From the NCBI RefSeq assembly GCF_024380015.1, contig NZ_CP101508.1, positions 310,001 through 374,000 of the forward strand: 64,000 bases of DNA, given 5' to 3'. Below the pieces are notes generated by a model. That model searched no databases. It worked only from the letters and a program-made list of their open reading frames with translations, and was not told where the DNA came from. The DNA is from Photobacterium atrarenae (lineage in GTDB: Bacteria; Pseudomonadota; Gammaproteobacteria; Enterobacterales; Vibrionaceae). Within the stretch, counting starts at the first letter, position 1, and the number at the start of each line of letters is the position of its first letter. The position numbers and the translations under genes were made by a program. Below are positions 40,160 to 51,632 of the stretch, piece by piece.

Positions 40160-40204
40160 GCGGGTCGATATATGCGGGGATTGCTCTCTTTTCGAGCGAC
40201 CCGC
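40160..40204 (+). repeat. Inverted repeat between rsmI and rnpB
   Basis: GCGGGTCG (40160-40167) and CGACCCGC (40197-40204) form a perfect 8-bp stem with a 29-base loop, just after the rsmI stop and before the rnpB promoter. No T-run follows the stem. It could slow read-through from rsmI; the function is inferred. Confidence 0.4.
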
Positions 40205-40224
40205 TGCCGGCGGCGACATTTCGC

Positions 40225-40253
40225 TGGCAACCGGGATCGAACTTCGCTACAAT
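40225..40253 (+). promoter_or_regulatory. Promoter of rnpB
   Basis: TACAAT (40248-40253) is a good -10, and TGGCAA (40225-40230) a weak -35 with a 17-base spacer. The predicted start near 40260 coincides with the 5' end of the RNase P RNA. Confidence 0.65.
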
Positions 40254-40262
40254 CCGCCCCCT

Positions 40263-40649
<387 letters not shown>

Positions 40650-40658
40650 ATTCTCTAT

Positions 40659-40710
40659 AAAAGGTGATGTATTGCTTCAATTTGAGGCGAACATCACCTT
40701 TTATCGTTTT
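40659..40710 (+). terminator. Terminator of rnpB
   Basis: A perfect 12-bp stem (AAAAGGTGATGT at 40659-40670 with ACATCACCTTTT at 40691-40702) and a 20-base loop lie 10 bases after rnpB, followed by ATCGTTTT. Confidence 0.85.
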
Positions 40711-40817
40711 AGGGCTTTGTGACGGAAATGGACTGCTTCGGCAGAATATCTGTTTGGAATCAATGCAAAACCCGTCCCCGGTAATATCATTTGTTTGTCA
40801 GAAAGCCCGCCCCTCGC

Positions 40818-40847
40818 TTGACAATTTTTTTGTGTCATACGTACACT
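40818..40847 (+). promoter_or_regulatory. Main promoter of the dcw (mra) cluster
   Basis: A perfect -35 TTGACA (40818-40823) and TACACT (40842-40847), 18 bases apart, give a start near 40854 and a leader of about 160 bases before rsmH. This matches the Pmra position of E. coli. The 366-bp rnpB-rsmH gap otherwise holds the rnpB terminator and an imperfect leader hairpin (about 40904-40929); no mraZ gene is present. Confidence 0.75.
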
Positions 40848-40853
40848 TTGCGA

Positions 40854-40868
40854 TGGGAATGTGCGGGA
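40854..40868 (+). promoter_or_regulatory. MraZ-like direct repeat at the mra promoter start
   Basis: TGGGA (40854-40858) and CGGGA (40864-40868) repeat with a 10-base period, the spacing and core (TGGGN-N5-TGGGN) known for MraZ operators of the dcw cluster. Only two boxes are seen, one imperfect, so this is suggestive. Confidence 0.4.
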
Positions 40869-41015
40869 AAAGCTGATCTTTCCGCGAAAATCACCGGTTT
40901 TTTGTTGAAACCGTGAGCTGACAAACAGTTTTCCCAACTTATACGCTTTCAGGCCGGTCCTGCCCAGAAGACTGCGGCGGTGCCGGCGAGCTTTCACTAT
41001 CGCTGAATGAATAAT

Positions 41016-41963
41016 ATGTCTGAACAATTTGAGCACGTTTCCGTATTGCTCCAGGAATCTGTCGACGGCCTGGCCATCAAACCCGATGGTATCTATATCG
41101 ACGGTACATTTGGCCGAGGTGGGCACAGCCGGCTGATCCTTTCTCAATTGGGAGAAAATGGTCGCCTGTATAGTATCGACCGCGATCCGCAGGCCATTGC
41201 TGAAGCGCAAAAAATCAATGATCCACGCTTTACCATTATTCACGGGCCGTTTTCCGGTTTGGCTGAATATATGGAGGAGCGCGGACTGAGCGGCAAAATT
41301 GACGGGGTGCTACTCGACCTTGGCGTGTCGTCGCCGCAGCTGGATGACGCCGAGCGCGGATTCAGCTTTATGCGTGACGGGCCGCTGGATATGCGAATGG
41401 ATCCGACCTCCGGCATCTCGGCAGCAGACTGGCTGGCCCAGGCTGATGCCGATGATATTGCCTGGGTACTCAAAGAGTTCGGTGAAGAGCGCTTTGCCAA
41501 GCGGATTGCCCGCGGCATTGTGGCGCACCGCGAGAATCCGGACAAGGAGCCGCTGACCCGCACCTTGCAACTGGCCAGCCTGATCGCCGAAGTGTCGCCG
41601 TTTCGTGATAAACACAAGCACCCGGCGACCCGCAGTTTCCAGGCGATCCGGATCTATATCAACAGCGAGCTGGAAGAAATCGAGACTGCGCTGAACGGGG
41701 CTGTCGATGTGCTGGCACCGGGCGGCCGGCTGTCGGTGATCAGCTTCCACTCGCTGGAAGATCGGCTGGTGAAGCGTTTTATCCGCAAGCAGAGCAAAGG
41801 GCCGGAAGTGCCTGCCGGCCTGCCGCTGACGGAAGATCAGATCAAAGCGTTGGGATCGGCAGCCCTGAAAACGGTCGGCAAGGCGATCAAGCCGTCGAAA
41901 AACGAAATTGACGGCAATGCGCGTTCGCGCAGCTCCGTCCTGCGGCTGGCTGAACGGTTATGA
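41016..41963 (+). CDS. rsmH: 16S rRNA (cytosine-1402 N4)-methyltransferase RsmH
   Basis: RsmH (MraW) methylates N4 of C1402 in 16S rRNA. The 315-residue protein has the SAM-binding start [12 protein letters not shown], the [20 protein letters not shown] block in two parts ([19 protein letters not shown]), and the C-terminal [17 protein letters not shown] 41007 is also in frame; 41016 gives the N-terminus seen in Vibrio ([12 protein letters not shown]). Neither has a clear ribosome site. It is the first gene of this dcw cluster; its stop overlaps ftsL (ATGA). Confidence 0.95.
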   Translation: MSEQFEHVSVLLQESVDGLAIKPDGIYIDGTFGRGGHSRLILSQLGENGRLYSIDRDPQAIAEAQKINDPRFTIIHGPFSGLAEYMEERGLSGKIDGVLLDLGVSSPQLDDAERGFSFMRDGPLDMRMDPTSGISAADWLAQADADDIAWVLKEFGEERFAKRIARGIVAHRENPDKEPLTRTLQLASLIAEVSPFRDKHKHPATRSFQAIRIYINSELEEIETALNGAVDVLAPGGRLSVISFHSLEDRLVKRFIRKQSKGPEVPAGLPLTEDQIKALGSAALKTVGKAIKPSKNEIDGNARSRSSVLRLAERL

Positions 41964-42280
41964 GTGCTGCACCAGAGCCGTCAGAAAACCTGGCACGCCT
42001 GATCGCCCGGGACCTGGTCACCGTCGGTCGGGTGCCGCTGGTGCTGCTGGTTCTGGTGCTGGTTTCAGCACTCGGAGTGGTGCTGATCACCCATCACTCG
42101 CGTCAGCAGATTGCCCAGCAGGAGCAGTTGCTGATCGAGCGGGATCAGCTCGACATTGAGTGGCGTAACCAAATTCTTGAGGAAAATGCCCTGGCTGAGC
42201 ACAGCCGAATTGAACAACTGGCTGAACAAGAGCTGGAGATGAAGCGCCCGTCACGGGATAGCGAAGTCGTCGTACAGTAA
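41960..42280 (+). CDS. ftsL: Cell division protein FtsL
   Basis: FtsL is a small bitopic division protein that forms the FtsQLB complex and activates FtsWI. The 106-residue product has a cytoplasmic N-terminus, one membrane helix (about residues 25-45), and a periplasmic leucine-rich coiled coil (about 48-95). Sequence conservation in this family is low, so identity rests on topology and on the place between rsmH and ftsI. Overlaps both neighbours. Confidence 0.94.
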   Translation: MSAAPEPSENLARLIARDLVTVGRVPLVLLVLVLVSALGVVLITHHSRQQIAQQEQLLIERDQLDIEWRNQILEENALAEHSRIEQLAEQELEMKRPSRDSEVVVQ

Positions 42281-44058
42281 TGAGTTTGATGAATAAATTA
42301 AAGCGTCAGCAGTCTGAAAATCAGCGTCGCCAGAAAGCGCCACCGGTGTTTATCCCGTGGCGCTTTGGTGTTATATGCGGATGTGTTGTGCTGGCGTTAC
42401 TGGCCCTGATTGGCCGCGCTGCTTATATCCAGGTGCTGGAGCCGGGGAAGCTGATCCAGGAAGGCGATATGCGCTCGCTGCGGGTCAAGGCGATGCCGTC
42501 TGCGCGCGGGATCATCTCTGATCGCAATGGTGAGCAGCTGGCAGTCAGTGTGCCGGTCCAGGCGGTCTGGGCCGACCCGGTGCAAATCTACAAAAGTGGC
42601 GGTATTCAGAACCCGGATCGCTGGTATGCCCTGGCCGATGTACTGGGACTGGACCGTGAGGGGTTGCTGACACGGCTGGAAAGCAATCAGAAGCGCCGCT
42701 TTATCTACCTCCAGCGTCAGGTCAGCCCGGCGATGGCCGCCTATGTCAACAAGCTGAAACTGCCAGGGGTCGGCCTCAAAGATGAGTCGCGCCGTTTTTA
42801 TCCGGCTGGAGAAGTCAGTGCACACTTACTCGGTGTGACGGGGATTGATAGCCGCGGCTTGGAAGGGGTCGAGCGAACCTATGATGGCTGGCTGACCGGC
42901 GAGCCGGGGCGACGTACGGTGCGCAAGGACCGTTACGGCCGGGTGGTGGAAAATATTTCCCTCAAACAGCGTGAGCCGGGCAAGCCGCTGAGCCTGAGTA
43001 TTGATCAGCGCCTGCAGGCGGTGGCTTACCGGGCCGTGAAACAGGCGGTAGCGGATTACCGCGCGACCTCGGCCTCGGTGGTGATGGCGGATGTCCGCAC
43101 CGGTGAAATCCTCGCCATGGTCAATGCGCCGTCCTATAACCCGAATAACCGCGAGCAGCTGCAGAGTTTCCGGATGCGAAACCGGGCGATCACTGATGCG
43201 ATGGAGCCGGGCTCCACCATCAAGCCATTCGTGGTGCTGGCGGCGATGGAAAATGGGGTGGCCGATGAAGACACCATGATTGACACCGGCAACGGCCTGA
43301 TGCAGGTCGGTGGCAGCCGGGTGCGCGATGTCTCCCGGGTCGGCAAGGCTGACTTGACTAAAATCCTCAAGAAATCCAGTAATATCGGGGTGAGTAAATT
43401 GTCCCTGGCGATGCCGGTCGATGCCGTACTCGGGATGTACAGCAGCGTCGGGCTCGGCGATGCCTCCGGGATCAACCTGATCGGTGAAGCCCAGGGATTC
43501 TTTCCCGATCGCCGGCGCTGGTCGGACTTTGAGCGCGCGACCCTGTCGTTTGGCTACGGGATCTCGGTGACACCGATTCAGCTCGTGCGTGCTTACGCCA
43601 CCCTCGGTGCGATGGGCGTCAACCGTCCGCTCTCGATCCTCAAAACTGAACAAGTGGTGCCCGGACGGCAGGTCACGTCGGTCGAAAATACCCGCAAACT
43701 TCTGAATATGTTGGAAACCGTCACCCAGAAAGGCGGGAGTGCGTTTCGCGCGGCGGTACCGGGCTACCGGGTTGGGGCCAAAACCGGCACCGCGAAAAAA
43801 GCCATGGCCGGCGGTTATAGCGATGAATATATTGCGATGACGGCCGGGGTTGCACCGATCAGTAATCCGCGCCTGGCGATGGTGGTGGTGATCAATGAAC
43901 CGCAGGGCGATAAGTATTACGGTGGCCTGGTGGCTGCACCGATTTTTTCTGAAGTGATGGAAAGTGCGCTTCAGATCTTGAATGTTCCGCCTGATGCCGG
44001 AACCGGTGAACAACTCAAAGTCGTACATAACAGAGGCCAAACCCATGCCGGTACTTAA
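42280..44058 (+). CDS. ftsI: Septal peptidoglycan transpeptidase FtsI (PBP3)
   Basis: FtsI is the division-specific class B penicillin-binding protein that crosslinks septal peptidoglycan with FtsW. The 592-residue protein has an N-terminal membrane anchor (about 30-48), the pedestal domain (about 70-230), and a transpeptidase domain with the three active motifs: S312-T-I-K (in EPGSTIKP), S366-S-N, and K501-T-G-T. Length matches E. coli PBP3. It overlaps murE by 14 bases. Confidence 0.97.
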   Translation: MSLMNKLKRQQSENQRRQKAPPVFIPWRFGVICGCVVLALLALIGRAAYIQVLEPGKLIQEGDMRSLRVKAMPSARGIISDRNGEQLAVSVPVQAVWADPVQIYKSGGIQNPDRWYALADVLGLDREGLLTRLESNQKRRFIYLQRQVSPAMAAYVNKLKLPGVGLKDESRRFYPAGEVSAHLLGVTGIDSRGLEGVERTYDGWLTGEPGRRTVRKDRYGRVVENISLKQREPGKPLSLSIDQRLQAVAYRAVKQAVADYRATSASVVMADVRTGEILAMVNAPSYNPNNREQLQSFRMRNRAITDAMEPGSTIKPFVVLAAMENGVADEDTMIDTGNGLMQVGGSRVRDVSRVGKADLTKILKKSSNIGVSKLSLAMPVDAVLGMYSSVGLGDASGINLIGEAQGFFPDRRRWSDFERATLSFGYGISVTPIQLVRAYATLGAMGVNRPLSILKTEQVVPGRQVTSVENTRKLLNMLETVTQKGGSAFRAAVPGYRVGAKTGTAKKAMAGGYSDEYIAMTAGVAPISNPRLAMVVVINEPQGDKYYGGLVAAPIFSEVMESALQILNVPPDAGTGEQLKVVHNRGQTHAGT

Positions 44059-45559
44059 ATCAAATCGTCAACTCGGCGAACTCTTGTCTCCCTGGCTCGA
44101 CCCGGCGCACTGGCCTACCGAGGCTGGGCAAGTTGCGCTGTCGGGAATGACTTTAGACAGTCGTCGTGTCCAAGCGGGCGATCTGTTCGTGGCGGTAAAG
44201 GGGCATGCCGTTGATGGCCGCCGGTTTATCCCGGCCGCGATGGAAGCCGGTGCGAGCGCGATCCTGGCGGAAGAAACGGCTGGCTCGCAACCTCGTATCG
44301 AGATGCAGCAGGGGATCCCGGTGCTGTTTCTGCCCGCGCTGGGCCAGCAGCTTTCGGCCATTGCCGGACGCTTCTACGGCGCGCCGGACCAGGCACTGAA
44401 GCTGGTGGCGGTGACCGGCACCAATGGCAAGACCACCATTTCCCAGCTGCTGGCTCAATGGGCAGCGCAGCTCGGCTATTGTGCCGGGGTGATGGGCACC
44501 ACGGGCAATGGCCTGCTGCAGCAGCTGAAGCCGACAGTCAATACCACCGGCAGCGCAATTGAAATTCAGCAGGAGCTGGCCGATTTGGTTGCCCAGGGGG
44601 CGGATTTTGCCGCGATGGAGGTGTCTTCCCACGGCTTGGTGCAGGGGCGGGTGAAGGCACTGAAATTTAGTGCCAGCATTTTCACCAACCTCAGTCGCGA
44701 TCACCTTGACTATCACGGCGATATGGCAGCTTATGCGCAAGCGAAGAAAACCCTGTTTACCGAGCACCAGGCCGGTGTCGCGGTGATCAATGCCGATGAT
44801 GCCGTCGGACTTGAGTGGCTGGGCGAGCTGCCGCAGGCGGTCGCTGTTGCCAGTCAGCGGTCGTTGCTCGCAGCGCACCCGGGGCCGGCCTTGTGGCTGG
44901 AGCAGGTCAGCTATACCACCCAGGGGGTGACCGTGGCGTTTGATTCTTCCTGGGGGGCGGGTGAATTTACCGCGCCGTTGGTGGGCTCATTTAACGTCAC
45001 TAACCTGATGCTGGCGTTGGCGACGTTACTGGCGACCGGCCATCCGCTGGTACAGCTGATGGCAACGGCACCGCAACTGCAGGCGGTGATTGGCCGGATG
45101 GAAGTTTTTCAAACCCCTGACAAACCTATGATGGTTGTTGATTATGCTCACACGCCGGATGCGCTGGAAAAAGCGCTGCAGGCGCTACGGGTGCATTGCC
45201 GGGGTAAACTCTGGTGTATTTTCGGCTGCGGCGGCGATCGTGATACCGGCAAACGGCCGTTGATGGCCGCAGTCGCTGAGCGGCTGGCGGACCGCATTAT
45301 TCTGACCGACGACAACCCGCGCAGTGAATCGCCGGCGGCGATTGTAACCGATATGCTCGTCGGGCTGACACAACCGGCACAAGCGAAAATCGAGCACGAT
45401 CGCGCCCGCGCCTGTGAGTGGGCATTTACCCAGGCCGGCGCCGACGATATCGTGCTGGTGGCCGGTAAAGGACATGAAGATTATCAGGTGCTGGCGGATT
45501 GCACGATTCATTACTCGGATCGGGAAACGGTTGCAGCACTATTGGAGAACAAGGCATGA
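44045..45559 (+). CDS. murE: UDP-MurNAc-L-Ala-D-Glu:meso-DAP ligase MurE
   Basis: MurE adds the third stem-peptide residue to the cytoplasmic precursor. The 504-residue protein has the Mur ligase ATP loop GTNGKTT (125-131), the [10 protein letters not shown] block, and [15 protein letters not shown]. The DNPR motif (in TDDNPRSE) marks meso-diaminopimelate rather than lysine as the substrate. The open frame extends upstream into ftsI, but ATG 44045 gives the correct N-terminus. It overlaps ftsI and murF. Confidence 0.97.
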   Translation: MPVLKSNRQLGELLSPWLDPAHWPTEAGQVALSGMTLDSRRVQAGDLFVAVKGHAVDGRRFIPAAMEAGASAILAEETAGSQPRIEMQQGIPVLFLPALGQQLSAIAGRFYGAPDQALKLVAVTGTNGKTTISQLLAQWAAQLGYCAGVMGTTGNGLLQQLKPTVNTTGSAIEIQQELADLVAQGADFAAMEVSSHGLVQGRVKALKFSASIFTNLSRDHLDYHGDMAAYAQAKKTLFTEHQAGVAVINADDAVGLEWLGELPQAVAVASQRSLLAAHPGPALWLEQVSYTTQGVTVAFDSSWGAGEFTAPLVGSFNVTNLMLALATLLATGHPLVQLMATAPQLQAVIGRMEVFQTPDKPMMVVDYAHTPDALEKALQALRVHCRGKLWCIFGCGGDRDTGKRPLMAAVAERLADRIILTDDNPRSESPAAIVTDMLVGLTQPAQAKIEHDRARACEWAFTQAGADDIVLVAGKGHEDYQVLADCTIHYSDRETVAALLENKA

Positions 45560-46941
45560 TCAAGGTTCAGCTATCACAACTGGCACAGGTTCTGGATGCC
45601 GAGCTGATTGGCCAGGACACGTCTATTGCGCAGATCTCGACCGACACCCGCAATATGCAGCCTCAAACGTTATTTATAGCCCTGAAAGGCGAGCGTTTTG
45701 ACGGCCATGATTTTTGCGCCAATGCCCGGGAGAACGGGGCAACCGCGCTGTTGGTAAGCAAGCACTTACCGCTCAAAATCCCGCAGCTGGTGGTTAAAGA
45801 TACCCGCCTGGCGTTAGGGCAGCTCGGTGCGTGGGTCAAAGCAGAAATGGCCGCTCAGCACGGGTTGCAGACCCTGGCGCTGACTGGCAGCTGCGGGAAA
45901 ACCACGGTTAAAGAGATGACTGCGGCCATTCTGGCGCAGAAAGGCAAGGTGCTGGCGACCGCCGGCAACCTGAATAATGATCTCGGGGCACCGCTGACCC
46001 TGCTGCGCCTCGAGCCCAGCCATGAGTTTGCGGTGGTCGAGCTGGGAGCCAATCACCAGCAGGAAATCTCTTATACCACCGCCTTGGTGAAGCCGCAGGT
46101 GGCGCTGATCAATAACCTGGCGGCAGCCCACCTGGAAGGATTCGGCTCGCTCGATGGCGTAGCCAAGGCCAAAGGGGAGATTTTTGAAGGCCTGGATGAC
46201 AACGGCGTAGCGATTATCAATGCCGACTCCAACGCCCGGGAGTTGTGGCAGCCGCTGCTTGACTCCAAGCGGGTGGTCACATTCTCTGCGGCCCGGCAGG
46301 ACGTCGATTTTAGCGCCGATGACATATTTATTAACCATCTTGGCTGCGCTTGTTTTACAATGCGCACCCCCGATGGCAATGTGCCCGTGACGCTGACCCT
46401 GCCGGGGGCGCATAACGTGGCCAATGCCCTGGCTGCGGCTGCTTTGAGTATGGCCGTCGGTGCCAGCCTGGATCAGGTTCGGGTTGGTCTGGCTGGGGTT
46501 GAGCGGGTTAAGGGGCGGGTGGAAATCAGCCAGCCGGCGCCAGGACTGCGGCTGATTGATGATACTTACAACGCCAGTGTCGCTTCGGTGAAAGCGGCGA
46601 TTGATCTGCTGGCAACATTTGACGGCCAGCGCTGGTTAGCGTTGGGTGATATGGCTGAGCTGGGCGAAGAGAGCCTTGCGCTGCACCGGGAAGTGGCGGA
46701 GTATGCGCGCGCCAAGGCGCTGGACAAGGTCTTTACCTTCGGCCAGGCCAGTGCGGTGGTGAGTGAGCTCAATCATGGCCACCATTTTGCGGATAAAGCG
46801 GCGCTGATTGCGCAGCTGAAATCACAGCTTCATCAATTTCAACATAATTCACAAAATGAAGAGGTTACAGTGCTGGCAAAGGGTGCCCGGAGCACCCGGA
46901 TGGAAGACATCATTGTCGCACTGCAGGAACATAAAGAATGA
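45556..46941 (+). CDS. murF: UDP-MurNAc-tripeptide:D-Ala-D-Ala ligase MurF
   Basis: MurF adds the D-Ala-D-Ala dipeptide, completing the UDP-MurNAc-pentapeptide. The 461-residue protein has the ATP loop GSCGKTT, the [13 protein letters not shown] block, and the C-terminal domain start [18 protein letters not shown] 45556 overlaps the murE stop (ATGA). A longer frame from 45499 lies within murE and is not supported by homology. Its substrate enzyme Ddl is not encoded in this cluster. Confidence 0.97.
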   Translation: MIKVQLSQLAQVLDAELIGQDTSIAQISTDTRNMQPQTLFIALKGERFDGHDFCANARENGATALLVSKHLPLKIPQLVVKDTRLALGQLGAWVKAEMAAQHGLQTLALTGSCGKTTVKEMTAAILAQKGKVLATAGNLNNDLGAPLTLLRLEPSHEFAVVELGANHQQEISYTTALVKPQVALINNLAAAHLEGFGSLDGVAKAKGEIFEGLDDNGVAIINADSNARELWQPLLDSKRVVTFSAARQDVDFSADDIFINHLGCACFTMRTPDGNVPVTLTLPGAHNVANALAAAALSMAVGASLDQVRVGLAGVERVKGRVEISQPAPGLRLIDDTYNASVASVKAAIDLLATFDGQRWLALGDMAELGEESLALHREVAEYARAKALDKVFTFGQASAVVSELNHGHHFADKAALIAQLKSQLHQFQHNSQNEEVTVLAKGARSTRMEDIIVALQEHKE

Positions 46942-48020
46942 TTTATTGGTTAGCCGACTTACTTGAGTCCACATTCCCGTTTTTTCGTCTGTTTGAGTAC
47001 CTGACGTTTCGTGCCATTATCAGTGTGCTGACGGCACTGTTGCTCTCGCTGTGGATGGGGCCGCGCCTGATTACTCGCCTGCAAATGCTGCAGATTGGCC
47101 AGGTGGTACGCCATGACGGGCCGGAGTCGCATTTCAGCAAGCGCGGTACGCCAACCATGGGCGGCATTATGATCCTGGCTGCGATTGCGATTACCGTGCT
47201 GTTATGGGCAGATTTGTCGAACCCGTATGTCTGGGCCGTGTTGACGGTGATGTTGGGTTATGGTGCGGTGGGCTTTGTCGATGACTACCGCAAAGTGGTG
47301 CGCAAAAATACCGATGGCCTGATTGCCCGCTGGAAATACTTCTGGCAGTCGGTGATTGCATTCGGAGTCGCGTTTGCCCTGTATGTGCACGGCCAGGATA
47401 CTGCGGCAACCCAACTGGTGGTGCCGTTCTTCAAAGATGTGATGCCGCAACTGGGGCTGTTCTACATCGTGATGACCTATTTTGTGATTGTCGGCACCAG
47501 TAATGCGGTCAACCTGACCGATGGCCTTGATGGCCTGGCGATCATGCCGACCGTAATGGTGGCGGCCGGGATGGCATTTATTGCCTGGGCGACCGGGAAC
47601 GTCAATTTTGCCGAATACCTCAATATTCCGTACCTCAAAGATGCCAGTGAGCTGGTAGTGGTCTGTACTGCGATTGTCGGTGCCGGTCTGGGCTTTTTGT
47701 GGTTCAACACCTATCCGGCACAGGTGTTTATGGGCGATGTCGGCTCGCTGGCCCTGGGCGGTGCGCTCGGCACCATCGCGGTGTTGGTGCGTCAGGAGCT
47801 GCTGCTGGTGATCATGGGCGGGGTGTTCGTAATGGAAACCGTGTCGGTGATCCTGCAGGTCGGTTCGTACAAGCTGCGCGGCCAGCGTATTTTCCGGATG
47901 GCGCCGATCCACCACCACTATGAGCTTAAGGGCTGGCCGGAGCCGAGGGTGATTGTGCGCTTTTGGATCATTACCCTGATGCTGGTGTTGATCGCGCTGG
48001 CAACACTGAAGGTACGATAA
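46938..48020 (+). CDS. mraY: Phospho-MurNAc-pentapeptide translocase MraY
   Basis: MraY transfers phospho-MurNAc-pentapeptide to undecaprenyl phosphate, making lipid I. The 360-residue protein has ten membrane helices. Catalytic aspartates are in FVDDYRK and [10 protein letters not shown], and the [13 protein letters not shown] loop carries the HHH motif. GGYP-type [12 protein letters not shown] appears near residue 60. Overlaps murF by 4 bases; murD follows after one base. Confidence 0.97.
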   Translation: MIYWLADLLESTFPFFRLFEYLTFRAIISVLTALLLSLWMGPRLITRLQMLQIGQVVRHDGPESHFSKRGTPTMGGIMILAAIAITVLLWADLSNPYVWAVLTVMLGYGAVGFVDDYRKVVRKNTDGLIARWKYFWQSVIAFGVAFALYVHGQDTAATQLVVPFFKDVMPQLGLFYIVMTYFVIVGTSNAVNLTDGLDGLAIMPTVMVAAGMAFIAWATGNVNFAEYLNIPYLKDASELVVVCTAIVGAGLGFLWFNTYPAQVFMGDVGSLALGGALGTIAVLVRQELLLVIMGGVFVMETVSVILQVGSYKLRGQRIFRMAPIHHHYELKGWPEPRVIVRFWIITLMLVLIALATLKVR

Positions 48021-48021
48021 C

Positions 48022-49359
48022 ATGAATGGCTTGGATGGTGTCAAACAGGTTGTGGTAGTTGGACTGGGTATGACCGGCCTCTCGGTGGTGAACCACCTGC
48101 TGCGTCAGCCGGGCGAGCTGGCGATCAAGGTCATGGACACCCGCCTGACACCGCCCGGGCGGGATCAGCTGCCGTCATCGGTCGCCCTGCACAGCGGCGG
48201 CTGGCAGATGGACTGGCTGCTGAATGCCGATTTGATTGTTGCCAGTCCGGGTGTGGCACTGGCGACGCCGGAGCTGGTGGCCGCGCGCCAGGCCGGGATT
48301 GAGATTGTCGGTGACATTGAACTGTTTGCCCGCGCCGTGACCAAACCTGTGGTGGCGATCACCGGATCGAACGGCAAGAGTACCGTTACCAGCCTGGTCG
48401 GCGAAATGGCCAAGGAGGCCGGGCTCAACGTCGGTGTCGGCGGCAATATCGGATTTGCCGCGCTGGATATGCTGGCGCAGGACCATGATTTGTATGTGCT
48501 GGAGCTGTCGAGCTTCCAGCTGGAAACCACCTCCTCATTATCGCTTGTGGCCGCGGCCTACCTCAATTTGTCAGAAGACCATATGGATCGCTATGACAGC
48601 CTGGCCGATTACAGCCAGGCCAAAATGCGGATTTTCGATCACGCCAAGCTGGCGATCTGGAACCGCGATGATCCGGCAACTTGCCCGCCATCCTTTGTCG
48701 GCGCGATGACCAGTTTTGGTTTTGACGCTCAGGCTTACGGCCTGGTTGAGCAGGACGGCGCCGAGTGGCTGGCGGTGGAGCAGCAAGCTTTAATGCCGGC
48801 CGCAGAGATCGCCTTAGTCGGCCGGCATAATATCGCCAACAGCCTGGCCGCGCTGGCGCTGGCCGATGCGGCTGGTGTTGATCGCGAGGCGGCCTGTCGC
48901 GCGCTGCGCCGTTATCGCGGCCTGGCCCATCGCTGCCAGCTGGTGGCGGAACATCTGGGGGTGCGCTGGGTCAATGACTCGAAAGCGACCAATCTGGCCA
49001 GCACTCTGGCAGCCCTGAAAGGACTGTCGCTGTCCGGCACCTTGCATCTGCTGATGGGTGGGGATGGCAAAGGCGCGGATTTCTCTGAGCTCAAACCGAT
49101 CTTGGCACCGCTGGATGTCCGGCTCTATTGCTACGGTCGGGACGGGGAGTTGTTCCTGCCTTTGGCTGACTCTGCCATCCGGGTTGAAACGATGGCCGAG
49201 GCCATGGCGCAGGCGGCAGCCTCGGCCAAAGCGGGTGACATGATCCTACTGTCGCCGGCCTGTGCCAGCTTTGATCAGTTCCCGAATTTTATGGCCCGGG
49301 GCGATGCTTTCGTGGCTCTGGCGCAAACCCTGCAGTACCAAGTGGCCGGGGGAGCGTGA
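48022..49359 (+). CDS. murD: UDP-MurNAc-L-alanine:D-glutamate ligase MurD
   Basis: MurD adds D-glutamate to the precursor. The 445-residue protein has a Rossmann-type start with [11 protein letters not shown], the ATP loop GSNGKST, the block [11 protein letters not shown] and the ATP/substrate segment [16 protein letters not shown]. Its stop overlaps the ftsW start by one base. Confidence 0.97.
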   Translation: MNGLDGVKQVVVVGLGMTGLSVVNHLLRQPGELAIKVMDTRLTPPGRDQLPSSVALHSGGWQMDWLLNADLIVASPGVALATPELVAARQAGIEIVGDIELFARAVTKPVVAITGSNGKSTVTSLVGEMAKEAGLNVGVGGNIGFAALDMLAQDHDLYVLELSSFQLETTSSLSLVAAAYLNLSEDHMDRYDSLADYSQAKMRIFDHAKLAIWNRDDPATCPPSFVGAMTSFGFDAQAYGLVEQDGAEWLAVEQQALMPAAEIALVGRHNIANSLAALALADAAGVDREAACRALRRYRGLAHRCQLVAEHLGVRWVNDSKATNLASTLAALKGLSLSGTLHLLMGGDGKGADFSELKPILAPLDVRLYCYGRDGELFLPLADSAIRVETMAEAMAQAAASAKAGDMILLSPACASFDQFPNFMARGDAFVALAQTLQYQVAGGA

Positions 49360-50567
49360 TGCTGAGTGCGCTGCGAGATCGCCTGGGAGGACTGGGAGAG
49401 TGGCTGACTCGCCCGGCAGCGCCGTGTCTGTATGATCGTCAGCTGGTCTGGATTGCCCTGATCCTGATGGTGACCGGTCTGGTGATGGTGACTTCCGCCT
49501 CGGTCCCGGTCGCGACCCGGCTGACCGGGATGCCGTTTTACTTTGCGCTGCGCCATGGCTTTTTCCTGATCTGTGCGCTGGTGATTGCGGCGTTTGTGGT
49601 CCAGATCCCGCTCGAACGTTGGCGTCAGCTCAGTGTGCCGATGCTGCTGGGGTCGATTTTTCTGCTCATTGCCGTGCTGGTAGTGGGGCGTTCGGTGAAC
49701 GGGGCGTCGCGCTGGATCCCGCTGGGGATCTTTAACCTTCAGCCGGCCGAAGTGGCCAAATTGTCGCTGTTTATTTTCCTCTCCGGCTATCTGGTGCGTC
49801 AGTATCACCAGGTGCGGGAGAGTTTTTATGGTTTTATCAAGCCGCTGGTGGTGCTGGCGGTGATGGCCGGGTTGCTGCTGATGCAGCCGGATCTCGGCTC
49901 GTTCGTGGTGATGTTTGTCACCACGGTCGGCATGCTGTTTATTGCCGGCGCCAAGCTGTGGCAGTTTCTGGCGATGCTGGCGGCGGCGGTGCTGGGGATC
50001 ACCCTGCTGATTATTTTTGAACCCTACCGTTTGCGCCGGGTGACCTCCTTCATGGATCCGTGGGAAGATCCGTTTGGCAGCGGCTACCAGCTCACCCAGT
50101 CGTTGATGGCTTTTGGCCGCGGCGACTGGCTGGGCCAGGGGCTGGGTAACTCGATTCAGAAGCTGGAATACCTGCCGGAAGCTCATACCGACTTTGTGTT
50201 TGCGGTGTTGGCGGAAGAAGTGGGGCTGGTCGGGGTGACTGTGGTGTTACTCCTGATTTTTGCTCTGGTATTCAAAGCGCTGCTGATCGGGCGTAAGTGC
50301 CTGCAGTCAAGACAGCTGTTCGGTGGATTTCTGGCATTTGGCTTTGGCTTCTGGTTTGCGTTCCAGACCCTGGTCAACGTTGGGGCGGCTGCCGGGCTGG
50401 TTCCGACCAAGGGGCTGACATTGCCGCTGATCAGCTACGGCGGCTCAAGTTTATTTATGATGGCGACGGCGGTCGCGATCTTAATCCGAATTGATCATGA
50501 GCAGCGTCAGGCGGCTCGGTACGGGCCTGCAGAAGAAACAGATGAAAACGATGACGAACAAGAATAA
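49359..50567 (+). CDS. ftsW: Septal peptidoglycan glycosyltransferase FtsW (SEDS)
   Basis: FtsW polymerises lipid II at the septum in complex with FtsI. The 402-residue protein has about ten membrane helices and the SEDS signatures: [41 protein letters not shown] (with the catalytic aspartate nearby), and [10 protein letters not shown]. The 3' end is acidic. GTG 49356 is in frame, but ATG 49359 is better spaced from GGGGGAG (49348-49354). It overlaps murG by 26 bases. Confidence 0.96.
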   Translation: MLSALRDRLGGLGEWLTRPAAPCLYDRQLVWIALILMVTGLVMVTSASVPVATRLTGMPFYFALRHGFFLICALVIAAFVVQIPLERWRQLSVPMLLGSIFLLIAVLVVGRSVNGASRWIPLGIFNLQPAEVAKLSLFIFLSGYLVRQYHQVRESFYGFIKPLVVLAVMAGLLLMQPDLGSFVVMFVTTVGMLFIAGAKLWQFLAMLAAAVLGITLLIIFEPYRLRRVTSFMDPWEDPFGSGYQLTQSLMAFGRGDWLGQGLGNSIQKLEYLPEAHTDFVFAVLAEEVGLVGVTVVLLLIFALVFKALLIGRKCLQSRQLFGGFLAFGFGFWFAFQTLVNVGAAAGLVPTKGLTLPLISYGGSSLFMMATAVAILIRIDHEQRQAARYGPAEETDENDDEQE

Positions 50568-51618
50568 GCGCTTACTGGTGATGGCCGGTGGCACTGGGGG
50601 CCATGTGTTTCCCGGACTGGCGGTGGCCAGGAAGCTGCAACAGGAAGGCTGGGAAATCCGCTGGCTGGGGACAGCCGATCGGATGGAAGCGGACCTGGTG
50701 CCCAAGCACGGGATTGAGATCGACTTTATCAAGGTCAAGGGCTTGCGGGGCCAGGGGATTGCCAGGCTGTTGGCCGCGCCTTTTAAAATTTTCGGCGCCA
50801 TTGCGCAGGCCCGGCGATATCTCAAAGCCTGGCAACCGGACGTAGTGCTGGGGATGGGCGGTTATGTCAGCGGGCCGGGCGGCGTTGCAGCCTGGCTATC
50901 CGGGATCCCGGTGGTGCTGCATGAGCAAAATGCAGTTGCTGGCCTGACTAACCGCTGGCTGTCCCGGATTGCGTCGGCGGTCCTGCAGGCGTTTCCCGGC
51001 GCATTTGCCGACAAAGAGGTCGTGGGCAACCCGGTTCGCCGTGATGTCACCGAGCTGCCACCGCCGGCACAGCGTTTTGCTGAGCGCCAGGGGCCGCTGC
51101 GGATCCTGGTGATGGGTGGCAGTCAGGGTGCACGGATCTTGAACCAGACCCTGCCGGCCGTTGCCGGCCAGCTGGGCAATAAAGTCACAATCCGCCATCA
51201 GGCAGGGAAAGGCAACCAGGCTGAAACCGAGCAGGCCTATGTCGCCAATACAGCCGTGACACATGAGATCACCGAGTTCATCGATGATGTGGCGTCGGCT
51301 TATGCCTGGGCTGATCTGGTCGTGTGTCGCTCCGGTGCGCTGACGGTTTCTGAGCTTGCTGCGGCTGGTGTCGGCGCGATCTTCATTCCTTTTATGCACA
51401 AAGATCGTCAGCAGGCGTTGAATGCCGATCATCTGGTGCACTGTGGTGCGGCCAGGATGATTGAACAGGCTGATCTGACGCCGGCAGGGCTGGCTGAGCA
51501 AATTGACCAACTTGATCGCCGCGCGCTGGCTGCCATGGCCGAAGCGGCGCGCGATGCAGCGATTCTGGATGCCGATGCCCGCGTGGCGGCGGTGATCCGA
51601 ACGCTGGCAAACCCATAA
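50542..51618 (+). CDS. murG: UDP-GlcNAc:lipid I N-acetylglucosaminyltransferase MurG
   Basis: MurG makes lipid II from lipid I. The 358-residue GT28 glycosyltransferase shows the glycine loop [13 protein letters not shown], the [11 protein letters not shown] loop, [22 protein letters not shown] and the donor-site block [13 protein letters not shown] 50542 and ATG 50551 are both in frame; Vibrio homologues start three to five residues before NKNKRL, so either fits. It begins inside the end of ftsW. Confidence 0.95.
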   Translation: MKTMTNKNKRLLVMAGGTGGHVFPGLAVARKLQQEGWEIRWLGTADRMEADLVPKHGIEIDFIKVKGLRGQGIARLLAAPFKIFGAIAQARRYLKAWQPDVVLGMGGYVSGPGGVAAWLSGIPVVLHEQNAVAGLTNRWLSRIASAVLQAFPGAFADKEVVGNPVRRDVTELPPPAQRFAERQGPLRILVMGGSQGARILNQTLPAVAGQLGNKVTIRHQAGKGNQAETEQAYVANTAVTHEITEFIDDVASAYAWADLVVCRSGALTVSELAAAGVGAIFIPFMHKDRQQALNADHLVHCGAARMIEQADLTPAGLAEQIDQLDRRALAAMAEAARDAAILDADARVAAVIRTLANP

Positions 51619-51632
51619 CATGAGACAGAGTG

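Noticed and set aside
40701..41243. 180-codon minus-strand frame across the rnpB-rsmH gap, checked as a displaced mraZ
   Set aside because: The translation does not resemble MraZ, and its first half is antisense to rsmH.
42826..44046. Long antisense open frame (406 codons) opposite ftsI
   Set aside because: Shadow frame over the complete ftsI with all three transpeptidase motifs intact on the plus strand.
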